Positions 9,328 to 22,150 of a stretch of 64,000 nucleotides of DNA are shown here, piece by piece (position 1 is the stretch's first letter; every line of letters starts with the position of its first letter). The translations under genes were made by a program, and so were the position numbers. The notes beneath the pieces are model-generated. The model saw nothing but the letters and a program-made list of their open reading frames with translations, was not told where the DNA came from and made no database searches. Origin of the DNA: Blastomyces gilchristii SLH14081 (taxonomy: Eukaryota; Ascomycota; Eurotiomycetes; Onygenales; Ajellomycetaceae); contig NW_003101676.1 of assembly GCF_000003855.2 (NCBI RefSeq), positions 1,977,287-2,041,286 of the forward strand, written 5' to 3'.

Positions 9328-11150
9328 ATAGTACTACTATTTTATAAGTATGAAAAGTATTAATAAACTCAGAATCTTAGATTACTATAGTATCTCTAAA
9401 ACTTATAGAGTGAATAAGCTGAGTGATAAAAATTGAAAATCTGCTCTTATAATAAGTAGAGTGTGAGAACTTAGATTTGAGAATTAAGATATTTATAAGA
9501 GTTATCTTTAAATTATAAGATCTCTTCAGAACTTAGAGAAGATTTACAGAAACTGTGATTATTATAGATATTATAGATAATATATACTTAAGATTTATAT
9601 AACTTTAAAAATATAATCTGCACATAGCTATTTATAAGTTAGATTTATACTTTTAATCAGTGTTAATAGACTTACTTATAGAGATAGAATTAATTAATAC
9701 TATAAAGTTAATTAGAGAAGATAAGCTTATCTATATAATAACTTTATAAATATCTGAGAACTTTGCAGTTATAAAAACTAAGTTTCAGATATTAGAGAAA
9801 TATTAAGATTTTATAAAGATATTTAGTTTAGTTAAGACAGTTAAGCTTTTATCTCACTATGAGAAGAATCTGATAATAGATTTAATAGAAGAGTAGAAAC
9901 TCTTCTAAGAATTAATCTATAAGCTCTCTTATTATGAGACAGAGATCTTACAGACTTATATAAAAGAAAATCTGAAGAATGACTTTATCTAATCTTTATA
10001 GATCTCTGTGAGAGTCTCTGTAATATTTATAAAGAAGAAGAATAAAGATCTCAGATTATATATAAACTATTATAATCTAAACTTTAAGATAATAAAGACT
10101 CACTATTCTCTATCTTTAATTAAGAATATAATTAACTGTTTTACAGAAGCTGTTATATTCATATAACTAAATATAATAAATATATATATATAGCTGTGAA
10201 TACAGTCTAAGAATGAATAAAAGACTGTCTTTAAAACTGTACTGAGATTATTTGAATATTTAGTAATATCTTTTAGTTCAACTAATATCTCTGCAGTATT
10301 TCAGTCTTTTATTAATAAAATACTTCATATATATTTAAATATTTTCACAATAATATATCTGAATAATGTGATAATGTACTTTATAAAGAAGAAAGAATAT
10401 ACTGAGTATATATAAACTGTGTTAAAGATCTTAGATAAGATAGAACTGTATATTAAGCTTATAAAGTATAACTTCAGTATCTATTAAATTAATTTTCTAG
10501 AATAAATAATTATTGTAGATGATATTCAGATAAAATCTTTGCAGATTAAGACTATTCTATTATAATCAGAATTAACTAGTATTTATAAGATTCAGATCTT
10601 TCTATACTTTATGAATTTCTATAGATAGTTTATCTTTATATTTATAAGAATCTTCTTAGCTCTTTCAGATATACTGAAAAGTGAAAATAAGAAGAAATCA
10701 TTCTATAAATAAAGAATAAAAAGATTATTAAGAAGAGAGAACTATAAGAACTGTCTTATCTCAGAAACTTACAGAGTCTTTATAAGATTAAAATAGATAT
10801 TTATAGATATAGTAATATTATTCCATTTTAATCTCTTACTTTTAATTAGATTGAAGATAGATATCTTCTTCTTTATAATTTTAGAAATAGTCTTATAACT
10901 ATAGTTAAAGAAGAACTGAGTTTCAGTGATCTTTTTCTTATAGAAGATATAACTTACAGAGATTAATTATAGTATTTATAATCAGAAGCTTTTTATAATA
11001 GTGAAATTCTTCTATCACTGATATCACTATTTTAAGAGTCTTGTAATAGTGATTACTATTAAAACTAATTATAATAGTTTATAATAGTTTACTTTAATCA
11101 AGAAACTCTTGTAGTAGCAGATTCACTGAGTTCAGAGACTGAGTAAATTC
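9328..11150 (+). pseudogene. pol: Reverse transcriptase and RNase H remnant of chromovirus 1A
   Basis: After the hAT insert the host resumes. RT motif phrases are readable on plus at about 10030-10160 (KDLRLYINYYNLN, IIKTHYSLSLI), at 10340-10400 (the YLDD box decayed to YLNN) and at 10610-10690 (NFYRQFIFIFIRIFLALSD), which is the RT to RNase H linker. RNase H follows to about 11150. It is colinear with the better kept 1B copy at 51450-50290. Stops occur about every 15-40 codons, so it is non-functional. Confidence 0.8.
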
Positions 11151-11689
11151 TGACTCAAGTTAGAGTATATTAAGAGAACTAAGAACTCAGTAGATAAATT
11201 CTCTCATAGATCTGACTATATTAAGAAGATCAGAATATCAGATATAGAGAGACTAGAGAAGATAGAAAAGCTTTATAAAATACTCAGACTAAGTGTTCTA
11301 AAGAAATTAACTGAAGAGTCTCTCAATTCTCTATAAGAGAAGAGAGAAGAGAGAGAGAAGAAATCTGTATAACTACTCTCTATAATACTGAGAGTTAACA
11401 CTCTGAGAATCTCTGTAAGAAGTCTTGAAGAGAGTATATATAACTTGAAGAATTTACAGACTTTGAGAAACACTGCAGAAGATCTGATATAAGAAGAAAC
11501 AGAGTATATATCTTTATAAAATCTTCTATTCAGATTATCTGAACTATAACTGAAGAATAAATATACTCAGTATATTTAAAAACTACTTACAGTAGAGATT
11601 AATTCTGCAGAAATAAAGAATTAAAAAGACTTAAATAATCTCTTATAAAAAGAGAACTGAATTTATATTTCTATAAATAAGTTTCTATA

Positions 11690-12930
11690 TATAGAACTTA
11701 TTAAAAGGTATTATAACTCTTCTCTAGCAGATCATTTTACAGATACTAGAACTTATAAGTTACTTATAAAGAAATACTTCTAATCAAAGATATAAGAACT
11801 TATGAAGAAGATAGTGAATTCTTATACTATTTATTAGAGTTTATGAATAGTACAGTTCAGATTATATAAAGAACTCACTTCTCTATTTATCTTATAAAAA
11901 TCTTGAGAATAGCTAGAAATAAACACTCTTATAAGTCTCTCTGAAAGTAAGAATATATATAATACCTGCTTTAACAGTATGCTGATGATAGTAGATTACT
12001 TTACTAAGATAACACACTTCATACTCACTTATAAGAACTTAAAGTTAAAGAATTTAACTTATATCTTTATTCACAATGTAATTCAGTTGTATAAGTTATC
12101 TGTAAATATTATCTTAGATAGAGAATCAATCTGTATAGAAGAGTTCTGATCTGATTTAATAACTATACTGAAGATCTTATAAGATCTAAGTACAGCTTTT
12201 TATTAACAGACAGATAATCAGATAGAATATCTGATATGTATAGTAAAATAATATCTGCAGTGCTTTATTAATTATAATTAGAATAACTGAGTACATTAAT
12301 TATCACTCACAGAGTTTATATATAACAACTCAAAGCATATCAGTACAGATAAAATTCTCTTTGAGATACTTACTGAGACTTATCTGTGAATAATCTTGAG
12401 AAATCTGCAAGAGTATACTATAGAGTGTGATGATGTCTGTGAACAGACTGAGAGAATTCAGAATACTCAGGAGAAAGTCTGTGAATTCTTGAGAAAGACT
12501 TAAGAGTATTAGAAGAGATACTATAACTATTAGTATATTATAAAGAGTTTTAAGAAAGATAATAGAGTCTGACTAAGTTACGAAAATATCACTATATAGA
12601 GATCTAGTAAGAAGTTGAATCTCTTACAGATAGAGTTTTATAAGATTATGAAGAAAGTTAGTTTACAGTTCTATAGAGTAGAACTGTTATCTGAGTTGTA
12701 GATATATAATATTTTTTATATCTCTTTACTCTGTGAATATAAGAAATTCTTAGAAGAGAACTCTGTGACTCATCACTCTATTTATGAAGTACTAGAGAGT
12801 GAAAGAGAATATCAGATTAAAGAGATTATTAACTCAGAGAAAGATTATAAACTCTGATTCAAGATTCAGTGATAAGAGTATTCTAACAAGATAAATGAGT
12901 TCACTTGAGAATTATTCAGATAGATAAGAT
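11690..12930 (+). pseudogene. pol: Integrase and chromodomain remnant of chromovirus 1A
   Basis: The core is colinear with the 1B integrase (minus 49720-48760). The QTDNQIEYLI phrase near 12210-12235 corresponds to the catalytic-Glu region QTDGQTER. At about 12795-12930 the frame ESEREYQIKEIINSEKDY, then stop, then FKIQ is a chromodomain start in which the usual Trp codons are stops. This is the defining C-terminal module of chromoviruses, thought to steer integration to methylated-histone chromatin. Confidence 0.75.
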
Positions 12931-13207
12931 ATCTGTGAAAGCTGAGACATGACTTTTATATTATAAATTCTGATAAGTCAGAATAATATAATCTTCACTA
13001 AGAATCTGATTATAATAAAGCTATTAACACTGTTATTTGTAAATTCTAGTTTATAAGATAATGAGTTTCTACTGAGATGAACAGTTTACAGTATATATAA
13101 AGAGAAGAAGAAATCATATTATTATTAAAGTTAAAAATAAAGAAAAATAAAAACAGAACTGTGAACATAATTTAGAGATTAATAAAGAAAAAACAAAGAA
13201 AACTCAC

Positions 13208-13503
13208 TGTGGCGGGCTGCGCCCGATCAATCATATGAACTATTTCATTACACTTCATAGATTCCGCTGAAAGCTGCGATTCTCAGTCATTCTTGATCAC
13301 CGATTCTCAGCTGAAAAAACTCACAGAATTTCTATTCTTCTATCTCAAAGCTTCACTGCGTACATCATCACATATGTGTATAAATATTCACTTCAATTAC
13401 TGATTCTCACACTTTCTCTTTTCTTTCCTTCTTTAATGTTTTTCACTTTGTTAAATAAGACCTATAAATATCATATCAATCTATTCAGTGTAGGCTTCTT
13501 ATA
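13208..13503 (+). repeat. 5' LTR of chromovirus 3A (296 bp)
   Basis: It starts TGTGGCGGGCTGCGCC, kept unmutated, and ends TTCTTATA (TTCTTACA in the 3' LTR). A TATA-like TATAAATATT lies at 13379-13388. AATGTTTTTCA at 13435-13445 is the LTR partner of the primer site and reads AACATTTTTCA in the 3' LTR. An ancestral CG at positions 3-4 explains both forms. Confidence 0.95.
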
Positions 13504-13518
13504 CTTGAAAAATGTTCA
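13504..13518 (+). promoter_or_regulatory. Self-priming primer-binding site of family 3
   Basis: Two bases after the LTR, TGAAAAATGTT (13506-13516) is an exact 11-nt reverse complement of AACATTTTTCA in the 3' LTR of the same element. It differs from the decayed 5' LTR copy only by CG transitions. Copy 3B has a different 11-mer pair at the same positions that still pairs. Eleven nucleotides is the length used by Tf1. No tRNA-type TGG start is present. Confidence 0.7.
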
Positions 13519-13599
13519 TCATCTTCTGATTAGAAATGATTATTTATTGAGAAGATATCTAAAAATGTAATAATATGTAAGAAATAGAGAAATGATCAA

Positions 13600-14890
13600 A
13601 TGATTAAGCAGACACTAAGTCTCTAGATTAAAGCTTGCTCATCAGTCACTCTGATCTCACAACACAATCTCATAAAGAGAATATCAGTGAAAGACTCAAG
13701 AGTTCTGACATTTTAGATGTATAAGAGATTCATACAATTATATTTCTTCTGATTTCACAGACATCACACATTCAATAAACAATATAACTATGTTTAATAA
13801 TAATATAAGAGAATTCTTAAACACAAGCATAGATACAGTATCACAGTGACTCTGAGTAATATTGAAATTACAACAGCAACAGATAGCTGATCTACATATA
13901 ACTCAACAACATCAATATGAGAAAATTCAATAATTATTTTAACTAGAAATCTCTGCATAAGTAATTTCAACATCAACTGAATCAGATATGAATATGATAT
14001 AAGTACTGAAGAAATGTTTAGATACTTCTACATATTTCAATACTTCTAATCTCACTCTCTATTCATCATGAAGATTGGAAATGCTTATAAAACTAAGTAT
14101 AGATGAAGATGTCATCAGTTTATTAACTAATCAAGATTGATATATCAATGATCAATTGAAGAATCACATAAGACAGAAGTTTCATTCATGAATAAAGACA
14201 TGTGAACCAGTATTATATACATCTGATAATATTATCAAATATCTTAATATTCTGTTCTGAGACACTGCTATACAACAGAAGGCATTAAATTAGTTACAGA
14301 GTACTTAACAGAGAAATACTTCTCTTACAACATTTATTTCTGATTTTGATATCAAGATTCTAAAAGCAGATGATCAATCTTGAGAGAATAGAATGAAAAT
14401 TAGCATGCTTAAGAAGATACTAACTTTCAAACTTCTACAGACTCTCATAAGTGTAGATGAAGACCAGACTTATGAAGATTTCTGCATACAACTCTAAATA
14501 TTAAATGATCATCTTATTAAGCTTAAGAGTACACAGAACAGCAGTAGGAGATATTACATCTCAGTCACTTATATATCTGTATCAAAGAATAACAATGCAG
14601 ATGTTATGAATTGAGTGAACTCAAATGTCTATACACAAACAAGAGTTTTCACTATTTAAACAGGCTTCTGAGTCCTCAGAATCACACCTGAAGAAGTCAC
14701 TGATTAATATTAATAAGAAGTGTGTATTAATTGTAATCAACTCGAACATATCACTTTCAACTGCTGATCAGCCTATGTATCTCCTCATTTAAAAGAAAGA
14801 TTAACACTGACAGTCTGTGTCAACTATATTACATTGAAGAAAGATTCAGAAGATAACTATAAGAACATTCTGATGAAACAGGGAAAAGAT
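13600..14890 (+). pseudogene. gag: gag remnant of chromovirus 3A with zinc knuckle
   Basis: A decayed capsid-like frame on plus ends with an intact CX2CX4HX4C knuckle at 14723-14764 (CINCNQLEHITFNC), the nucleocapsid RNA-binding motif. Upstream, phrases such as ILKADDQS and ISMLKKILTF are readable between stops. Chromovirus 2A is inserted at 14901, just downstream. Copy 3B repeats this gene at 61650-62980, where the knuckle has lost its His and last Cys. Confidence 0.75.
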
Positions 14891-14900
14891 TAACTTCTAT

Positions 14901-15433
14901 TATCACGCTCCCGGCCGCGTCAAGGCCCCGTTGCGGTTCCACACGGCCCATCGCTTCCATGCGGATGATTTCATCTCATCTGAACCGGTTTCCAACCACT
15001 CTATGACATGATTCAGATATATCATAGAAAGATCCGATTGCTGAATATGAAAACCCCGCTTCTATACAAGGTCAGCAGATTACTCTTCCTCAGTAGTGAG
15101 ATACTGCTGAGGTATCACTTCAGCTATTCTTGCTCATGAAATAAAATGAGAGTATCTGCTCATTGTTTATATAGAATAGCTAGATGCTGACTTCTCATTA
15201 AAGAAGTCAGTGATTCATTTTTCTTCTATGAGAATATATATAAGAGTTACTGTGTTTCTCATATAATCTTTATAGTATACTAAGTATCATATCTGTATTA
15301 TTCTTGCAATAACTCTGTAGCTCATAAGCTCACTATTCAAACAAGATAGTTAAGCTCACTTATACAGCTTCTTAAATAACTATCTTTATATAATACTGCT
15401 GACTAGTCACTGCTTTAATTCTATTATATTACA
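14901..15433 (+). repeat. 5' LTR of chromovirus 2A (533 bp)
   Basis: It begins TATCACGCTCCCGGCC (ancestrally TGTCACG) and ends ATTACA. The first ~165 bases are nearly undamaged (CCCGGCCGCG, GGCCCCG), after which C-to-T and G-to-A changes dominate. Comparing it with 22151-22683 gives direct substitution pairs: CCCC to TCTC, CCGG to CTAG, CA to TA and GG to GA. Confidence 0.94.
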
Positions 15434-15499
15434 ATTTGAATTGCTTAATCTGATTACAAGTTTGAATCAGTCAAGCTCTAATAGACTGATATAGTCTTA

Positions 15500-16960
15500 T
15501 ATACTTACACTGAGACTGATTTAATCTCACTCTCTGAGAGAAACTTCATATTATCTTCTAGAGTATGTATATCTCTACTCTGACAGAAATCTGAGATTTC
15601 TGAACTCACTGTATATTTTGATATGAGCTTTTCAATCACTCTGTCACTGCTGCAGCCTCTACACATCTACATCTATTATAGAGATAGAGAGATTAAGATT
15701 AAAGATTCTCTGAATTATAAGAGAAACATATTGTCTGAATTTCACAGCTTTATCTATACTCTTGAATGAAAATTTCATCTTAATCTGAGCCAGTTTAATA
15801 CTTATGAGATATAAGTAAGATACACTGTCAATCTTCTTGAAGACATCTCTGTGACTACTTGAAGTATCAAGAAGAGAAACCTTGAGTATACTAATACTAT
15901 TATAACTTAAGAAGAATTCAAGAACTTTCTACTAAATTAAATTAAAGATTACTATAATCACAGCTTTATAACAGTATAGTAGTTTAACTTATTATATTAT
16001 TAAAATAATAAGAATTCTTTTAATTTCAATATAAGATTTAAAGAATATTAAGTGAAATTAACTGATGATTTAAATCAATTAAAGATATAGCTTTATCTTA
16101 TAAAGCTGACTTATAAGATACAGACAATGATATTATAGTATCAGAGTTTATTAATTAATTATACTGAGTTTATTAACTTAACTTCTCAGATCTATTTAAA
16201 TAATTAATACTCTGAGAAAAAGATTAATAAGATTTTTTCTAAGTAATCAATAATAAGATCTAAATAATACTATGATAACTCTAGTGTAGAGAAAGTAAAG
16301 AAGAATTTCAAGTATTCTAATTCTTCACTCACTATGAAGAAATATTAAAAAAGATTTGATAAAGATCTTTATTTTAACTGTAAAGCTGATAATTACTATA
16401 CTAATAATTATAAGAAACTGAAGAAGAGAAGAAACTGAGAAGATATCTTCTTAAAGTTAACTTCTCTTCTGATAAATATATCTATGAAAGATAAAGAAGA
16501 GAAAGAAATGAAGAATTAATAATTCTTATATCTCTGAGTTCATGTTATAATCACAATATATATCTTAAATAAGAAGATATCAGTGAGATATCTACTTAAC
16601 TTCAAGATAAATATTAACTTCATATTCTATTTCTTTTCTTTAATAAAGAATTTAAAGAAGATAGATCTATCAGATTATATAAAATTTACTGATGAAATAA
16701 AGTATTACTATTTTAACATAATTTAAGTGAAGTGTATAATTACAGACTTAGAAGAAAGCTTTAATAAGAGCAGTGTACTTCTTCACACTGTTAATATTAT
16801 AGATAAGAATGTCATTCTAGATCTTTTATAATTGAGAGAAAATAATTCTCTTATTAACTGAGTCACTCAGATATAACAGTATTATCTCATTAATAAAGAG
16901 ACAGTGATAGAGAAATCTGAAGAGTTTCATCAGAAGAATCTTGAGAAAAAGATAGAGTTA
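15500..16960 (+). pseudogene. gag: gag and protease remnant of chromovirus 2A
   Basis: This is recognised mainly by position between the LTR and RT and by colinearity with 2B. A partial knuckle-like DLYFNCKADNYYTNNYKK at about 16362-16412 resembles CFNCGKPGHYARNCPK after loss of Cys, Gly and His codons. A protease-like segment may lie at about 16640-16860, but no DSG/DTG is left. No long frame survives. Confidence 0.55.
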
Positions 16961-17149
16961 ATATACTATATAGCAGATAACTGAGACTTGAGAATAGATA
17001 AAGAAGTTATCACTCTCACTATAAGATTAGCAGTAGTATCTGTTATTAAAGACAAATGTACACAATATCTCTTTATAGATTATAAGAATATCTTTTTGAA
17101 AAGAAAAGTAGCAAAGTTTTCTAATATCAAAATATAATATAAGATTTGT

Positions 17150-18600
17150 CTTAAAGATGATATAATGACACTGTATGAGCCTCTTTACAACTTGTCTGTA
17201 AAGGAATTGAATATTCTGTATAAATATCTTGAGAAAGTGCAATTAAAGAACTGAATATATTTATTAAAGAGTTCAGCAGAGATGTCTATACTCTTTATAC
17301 TTAAGAAGAATGATAGACTACATCTATGTATAGACTACAGAGATCTTAATAAGATAATAGTTAAGAATTACTATTTATTACTATTAATTAATGAGATGAT
17401 CAATTAATTATCTGAAGCAAGAATGTTCTCAAAGATTAATATACAGAATATCTATCATAGAATCAGAGTTAATGAAGATAACATTTGAAAAATGACTTTT
17501 TATACTAAGTATAGTAATTTTGAATATCTTGTTTTATCTTTTAATCTCTGTAATACTTCAGTTGTCTTTCAGATCTATATAAATAAGACACTGCAGAGCC
17601 TTGTTAACATCTTCTATATAGTATACTTAAACAATATTCTAATCTTCTTGAAAATGAAGAAAGAATATGATATTTATATTTAAGAAGTGTTAAGTTGCTT
17701 GAGACAGTATTAACTCTATACAAATACTGAAAAATGCTTATTCTACATGCAGGAGATTGGTTTCTTAGATTATATTATTAAGATAAATGACATTTTAATA
17801 AATTGAAGCTGAGTCTTTATTATTAAGAACTGACCAGTACTGCAGATGTACTGTGAGATGTAAATATTTCTAGAATTTATAAATTTCTATAGATGATTCA
17901 TCTATACATATTTATGAATTACTGTCTCTCTTACAGATCTGTTAAAGAGAAGTGTGAAAGACAGAAAAATGAAACTGTTTACTCTCATTCAAGACACTGT
18001 GCAGATATTTATAGAATTATAACAAGCTTTTATAGATGTTATAATACTGAATCACTTTAATTCTGACTTACTCAGTCAGTGTGAGACTGATATATTTGAG
18101 AATGAGATCTGTGAAATCTTTTCACAGTTGACACTGAAGATCTTTCAATGTTGAAAGAATCAGAGAATAATCACTTCTGAGAATATAGATAATAAAATAT
18201 CTGTGAGAGAAGACTTTTTCATGAAGTTTATAAGACATTATAAATGAAGATCAGTGATCTTCTTCTTCAAGAAGTTATTACTTATACAGAGAAGATATAA
18301 TACTTATGATTAAGAGATATTAGCAATTGTTGAATTCTTTAAGATCTGATAATATTATCTTCAGAGTAGTAAGTACTCAGTGTAAGTTCTTACTAATTAT
18401 ACAAATCTGTGTTACTTCTTGAAAACAAAGAGCTTGACAAAATATTAAGTCAGATGAGTGAAGCTGCTTTTGAAGTATAATTTCTATATCTGATATTATT
18501 CAGATCAGCTTAACTCTGCTGATATACTGTCTAGATAATCTGATTATAATATTATTAATATAAAGAAGAATTCTATAAAAGAATTTCTATCATCACTGCA
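17150..18600 (+). pseudogene. pol: Reverse transcriptase and RNase H remnant of chromovirus 2A
   Basis: The RT is clear on plus: LHLCIDYRDLNKIIVKNYY at about 17317-17373, then a 63-codon open stretch (17492-17683) with YTKYSNFEYLVLSFNLCNTS and the catalytic box YLNNILIF in place of YLDDILIF. Both aspartates have thus become Asn (GAY to AAY). RNase H follows at about 18050-18600 with scattered stops. It is a dead pol of chromovirus type. Confidence 0.88.
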
Positions 18601-18979
18601 GAAGAAGCTGACTGCAGAGAATTGAAGTTCTCTGAAGCTTGAAAACAGTATCAGTAAGAAAGCTCTGTGACTCAGTATAGAAGATGAAAGAGAATTCAAA
18701 TCTCTGTAGAAGACTGACACTAAAGATTATAAGCTTCTCATATCATATCTTACTATTATTGAATTAATAAAGAATGAAACAGTTTACAATCTTTCAATCT
18801 GACTACTTTTAAAATTTATTGATAAGTTACAGAAGAGAGATATCTTTACTACATCTTAAATTTAGAAGCTAAAGAAGAAAGAATCTGATTTAAACTTGAA
18901 AGAGACAGACTCTGAGTGAGACAGTACTGCTAAGAAATTAAGTCACTGATAACTAGAAGAATATGAACTTCTACTACTG

Positions 18980-20350
18980 AATGATTCAGTCTTCATCTCT
19001 TGTAGTAGAACAGTGTATCAGATGTTATTGAGAATTCATTACAATAATTCTCATACAGAATATTTCAGATTAGAGAAGACTGAGAAGCTTCTAAAATGTA
19101 AATATACTTGAGATAAGCTCTGAACAGATGTTAAAGAGTATATTAAGACTTATAATATCTGTTAAAGAATAAAGATTCTGCAGTATAAGTAATATAGTAA
19201 GTTAATATCACTATCTGTTTCAAAGAACTTATAATAGAATCTATTGATAAATTTCATAGTTAATCTGCTGAAGTTAATAAGAGTTAAAGAATATAACTTA
19301 ATTTTAATCATTATTAACTACTTTATAAAGATGATTAAATATATCTCTATTTATAAAAAGATTAAAGCCTCTGAATTAACTGATCTGTTTTTAAATACTA
19401 TTATTTATAATAACAGTGCTCTGAAGTTGTTAATAATAGATTGAGAATTTCTATTTATCAGTAAATACTGATCAGTCTTTTACTATTATTTTATAATAAG
19501 ATATCTTCTCAGTACTGCATTTCATCTGCAGATAGATGATCAGACTGAATATCAGAATCAGATATTAAAACAGTATCTTCAAGTATTCTATTTATATTAT
19601 TAGAATAGTTAGTCTAAACATCTTCTGATCACTGAATTCATGTATAATAATGCAAAGAATGTAATCTTAAAGATATCTTCTTTCTATACTTATTATGAAT
19701 ATAATTCTTCTTTACTCAGTGACATTGTGAATAATGTTTTAAAGAGAAGAATAGACAGTCAGAATATTGAACAGATACAGAGAACAGAGTACTTCTCAGT
19801 ATTAGAAGTAAAAGTGACATTAGAACTTTTGAATAAAATTTATAAGAAGATGATGAAAAGCATCTGTCATACTCAGAAGTGATAGATAAAATACTATAAT
19901 TAAAAACATCTTTCAATGAAGTTCTTGATAGAGAATTAAGTACTACTTTTAGCAAAGAATATTAAGATAATAAGACTGTATAAGAAGCTTAGTAAGTGAT
20001 GAGTAGAATCTTTCCTGATAATAAGAGTGATGAGTAAGCAGATATATAAGTTGAAATTATTCTCAGAATTGAAATTAATTCATTCTATTTTATACATTTT
20101 CTATTTAAAGCTCTATAAGAAATACTTCAGAGTGAAGCTGTCTTGACTGAATAATATTATGATTGAGAGTGATATTAAATATCTTGTAAAGAAAATATTG
20201 AATAAGTCAATATATTATAGTAAGCTTCAATATCTTGTTAAATGAGAAGATTATTCATTATCAGAGAATTTATGAGAACTGCTTAAGTATTTGAAAAATG
20301 CTGAGAAAGAAATTACAAGCTATAAGACAGCTAGTAGAGACTGTTCTGTT
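18980..20350 (+). pseudogene. pol: Integrase and chromodomain remnant of chromovirus 2A
   Basis: The core starts near 19235 with FIVNLLKLIRVKEYNLILIII. It then shows LIID (second catalytic Asp) and QIDDQTEYQNQ (catalytic Glu region) at about 19525-19565. The C-terminal segment is open for 80 codons (19640-19882, NNAKNV... to ...RIDSQNIEQIQRTE). A chromodomain (IEYLVKKILNKS, YSKLQYLVK, with Trp codons as stops) lies at about 20170-20345. The same region is duplicated in tandem in 2B. Confidence 0.85.
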
Positions 20351-20999
20351 ATATACTAGAGATATTAGATAAGAAATACTGCTTGAGACTTCTCATTTTT
20401 TTCAAAGAGTTTTTTAGAGATGATTTTATAATGATGAGCTAGTATCTTATGAACTCTGTAACACTCTTCTTCTATTTTCTCTCAAAGGATTTTTTAGAAG
20501 TTTAATAAGACTACACAAGTGTAAAATTTCTGAAGCAGTTAATAAGAAAAGAAAGAGATATTTAAAATTAATAAAGATTGATATTATCAATCTATAAGTT
20601 GCTGCTATTCTAATGAGACTGCAGTCTGCTGAAAAAGTAAAAAGAAGGAATTTCAGAGTCTACTTATTCACAATTATATCTTCATCAAACTCATTCTTCA
20701 CTATTGAAGTCTTCAGCACTGGCATCTTTATCTGCTGAGAAGTTAGCACTGCAGTGTCACAGAAATGCATGAAGTGTTAACTTATTAACTTATAAAACAT
20801 CTCAGTCATCTACTTTAATTAAAGTGAGATTCTCTTCAATCAGTGATTGATCTCTGTGATACTTTCAACAGCAGTATTTGTTAATCTCTTCTTAAGATCA
20901 GTTATTCTAAGGTGTTTTTTCATCTCAGAGATTCACACTTTCATCTTCTTTTGCAGATAAGTAAGAGAAACCTTCTCAGTCTTGATAAAATCTATTAAC

Positions 21000-21690
21000 A
21001 CTTGAAGCTCTGAGATTCTTACTCTATACTGTTTAAGTATCTGAGCTTCTTGTCAGAACTGATATGATGTCTTCTTGTAGAGTAGATAATACTTACAGAG
21101 AGATAGAAGTTATTATTACAGATATAATGAAAACAATGAGAGTGAGAGAAGAAATAAGTGTATAAGATCTCTCTCTTCTTCAGCTGCTTAGTGCAGTGTA
21201 GACATGTGACAGTACTGATCAGAGACTGCACTGAAGCCTTCTTACAGAGAGAAGATAAAGAAACTGCAGAACTCTGTGAACTCAACTCAGCAGCATTCTG
21301 AGCAGAGCTCAAGCATGTCACAGAAGAGAAACTACAGATTGAGCTTCTCAGAGTCACTATCTCTGAAATCAAGCTCTCTCTGAGATTCTCTCTGAATGAT
21401 CACACAGAGTCATACACTACTGTGTTGACTGAGAGAGAGGACAGTGTTACAATAATGATGAGAGAGGCAGAGAAAGAACTGAACACAGATGAACTGACTG
21501 ACAGAAGAGATGACATCTCACTGCAAGGTACAGCTGCTATCACTGCAGCTGCAAGAGATGCAGAAGAAGGAGAAGATGTGATAATAAGAGCAGTGCTTCT
21601 GTGACTCATTGATACTGCTATCTCTGCCTTTAATCTGACTTTCTTAGCAGTCACAGAGACTGCAGCTGCATCATGAAGATGTTTAATCAC
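21000..21690 (-). pseudogene. Antisense Ser/Ala-rich, Cys-motif accessory frame of chromovirus 2A
   Basis: On minus, opposite to gag-pol and between the chromodomain and the 3' LTR, two open stretches (21690-21400 and 21372-21019) join across a short break. The N-terminal part is Ser/Ala-rich; the C-terminal part has VTCLHCTKQLKK and then SHSHCFHYICNN, a C-x2-C ... C ... C pattern. Copy 2B has the same frame in the same place (30755-31440 on plus), with CLYCAKQLKKERILC. Similar Cys-patterned predicted proteins are widespread in fungal genomes as I recall them; their function is unknown to me. Frame preservation in both copies supports coding. Confidence 0.6.
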
Positions 21691-22135
21691 TAGAAAATGT
21701 CAGAATACATTTCTTATTATCTTACAAGAATGATGCTCTCATACACTCACTATTGAAGATGAGAAAGAGAGGGAAAATTATGTTATAAAAGAGAAAAGAA
21801 TCTTTTTAAAAAATTCTATCACTACTGTTAACTTTGTCTCTAAAACACATCACTTTTATAGAGAATTTTATATATAGAACAGAATATAATAGAAGATCTG
21901 TAAGTCACTTATTAACTACATTTTTCACATTTTAAATTAATATATAAGAAACTCACTTATCATGCAGTTGATTTGAACAGAGATGATAAAAGAAGATTTA
22001 TATAGTCAGTAGAAAAACTCATCTATTTCTTTAAGTCACACACAGTATACACACTGTCAATTAATTAGTAATCATTGCTATATAACAAAGATAACTTCTA
22101 ATTCAGTAATCTTGAGAGCATCAGAACTATGTTTT

Positions 22136-22148
22136 GAAAGAGAAGAAT
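22136..22148 (+). promoter_or_regulatory. Polypurine tract of chromovirus 2A
   Basis: The purine run GAAAGAGAAGAA directly precedes the 3' LTR start at 22151. This is the expected primer for plus-strand DNA synthesis. The equivalent in 2B (minus strand, 30256-30270) is also purine-rich. Confidence 0.7.
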
Positions 22149-22150
22149 AT

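Noticed and set aside
13794..13976. Frame on minus in gag of 3A, with a twin at 61899-62138 in 3B
   Set aside because: The similarity follows from the shared gag DNA; the plus strand carries the zinc knuckle gene, and the minus frame has no features of its own.
21422..21604. Plus-strand frame over the Ser/Ala-rich antisense gene of 2A
   Set aside because: Both strands are open here; the minus frame continues into the Cys motif and is shared with 2B, so the plus frame is treated as its shadow.
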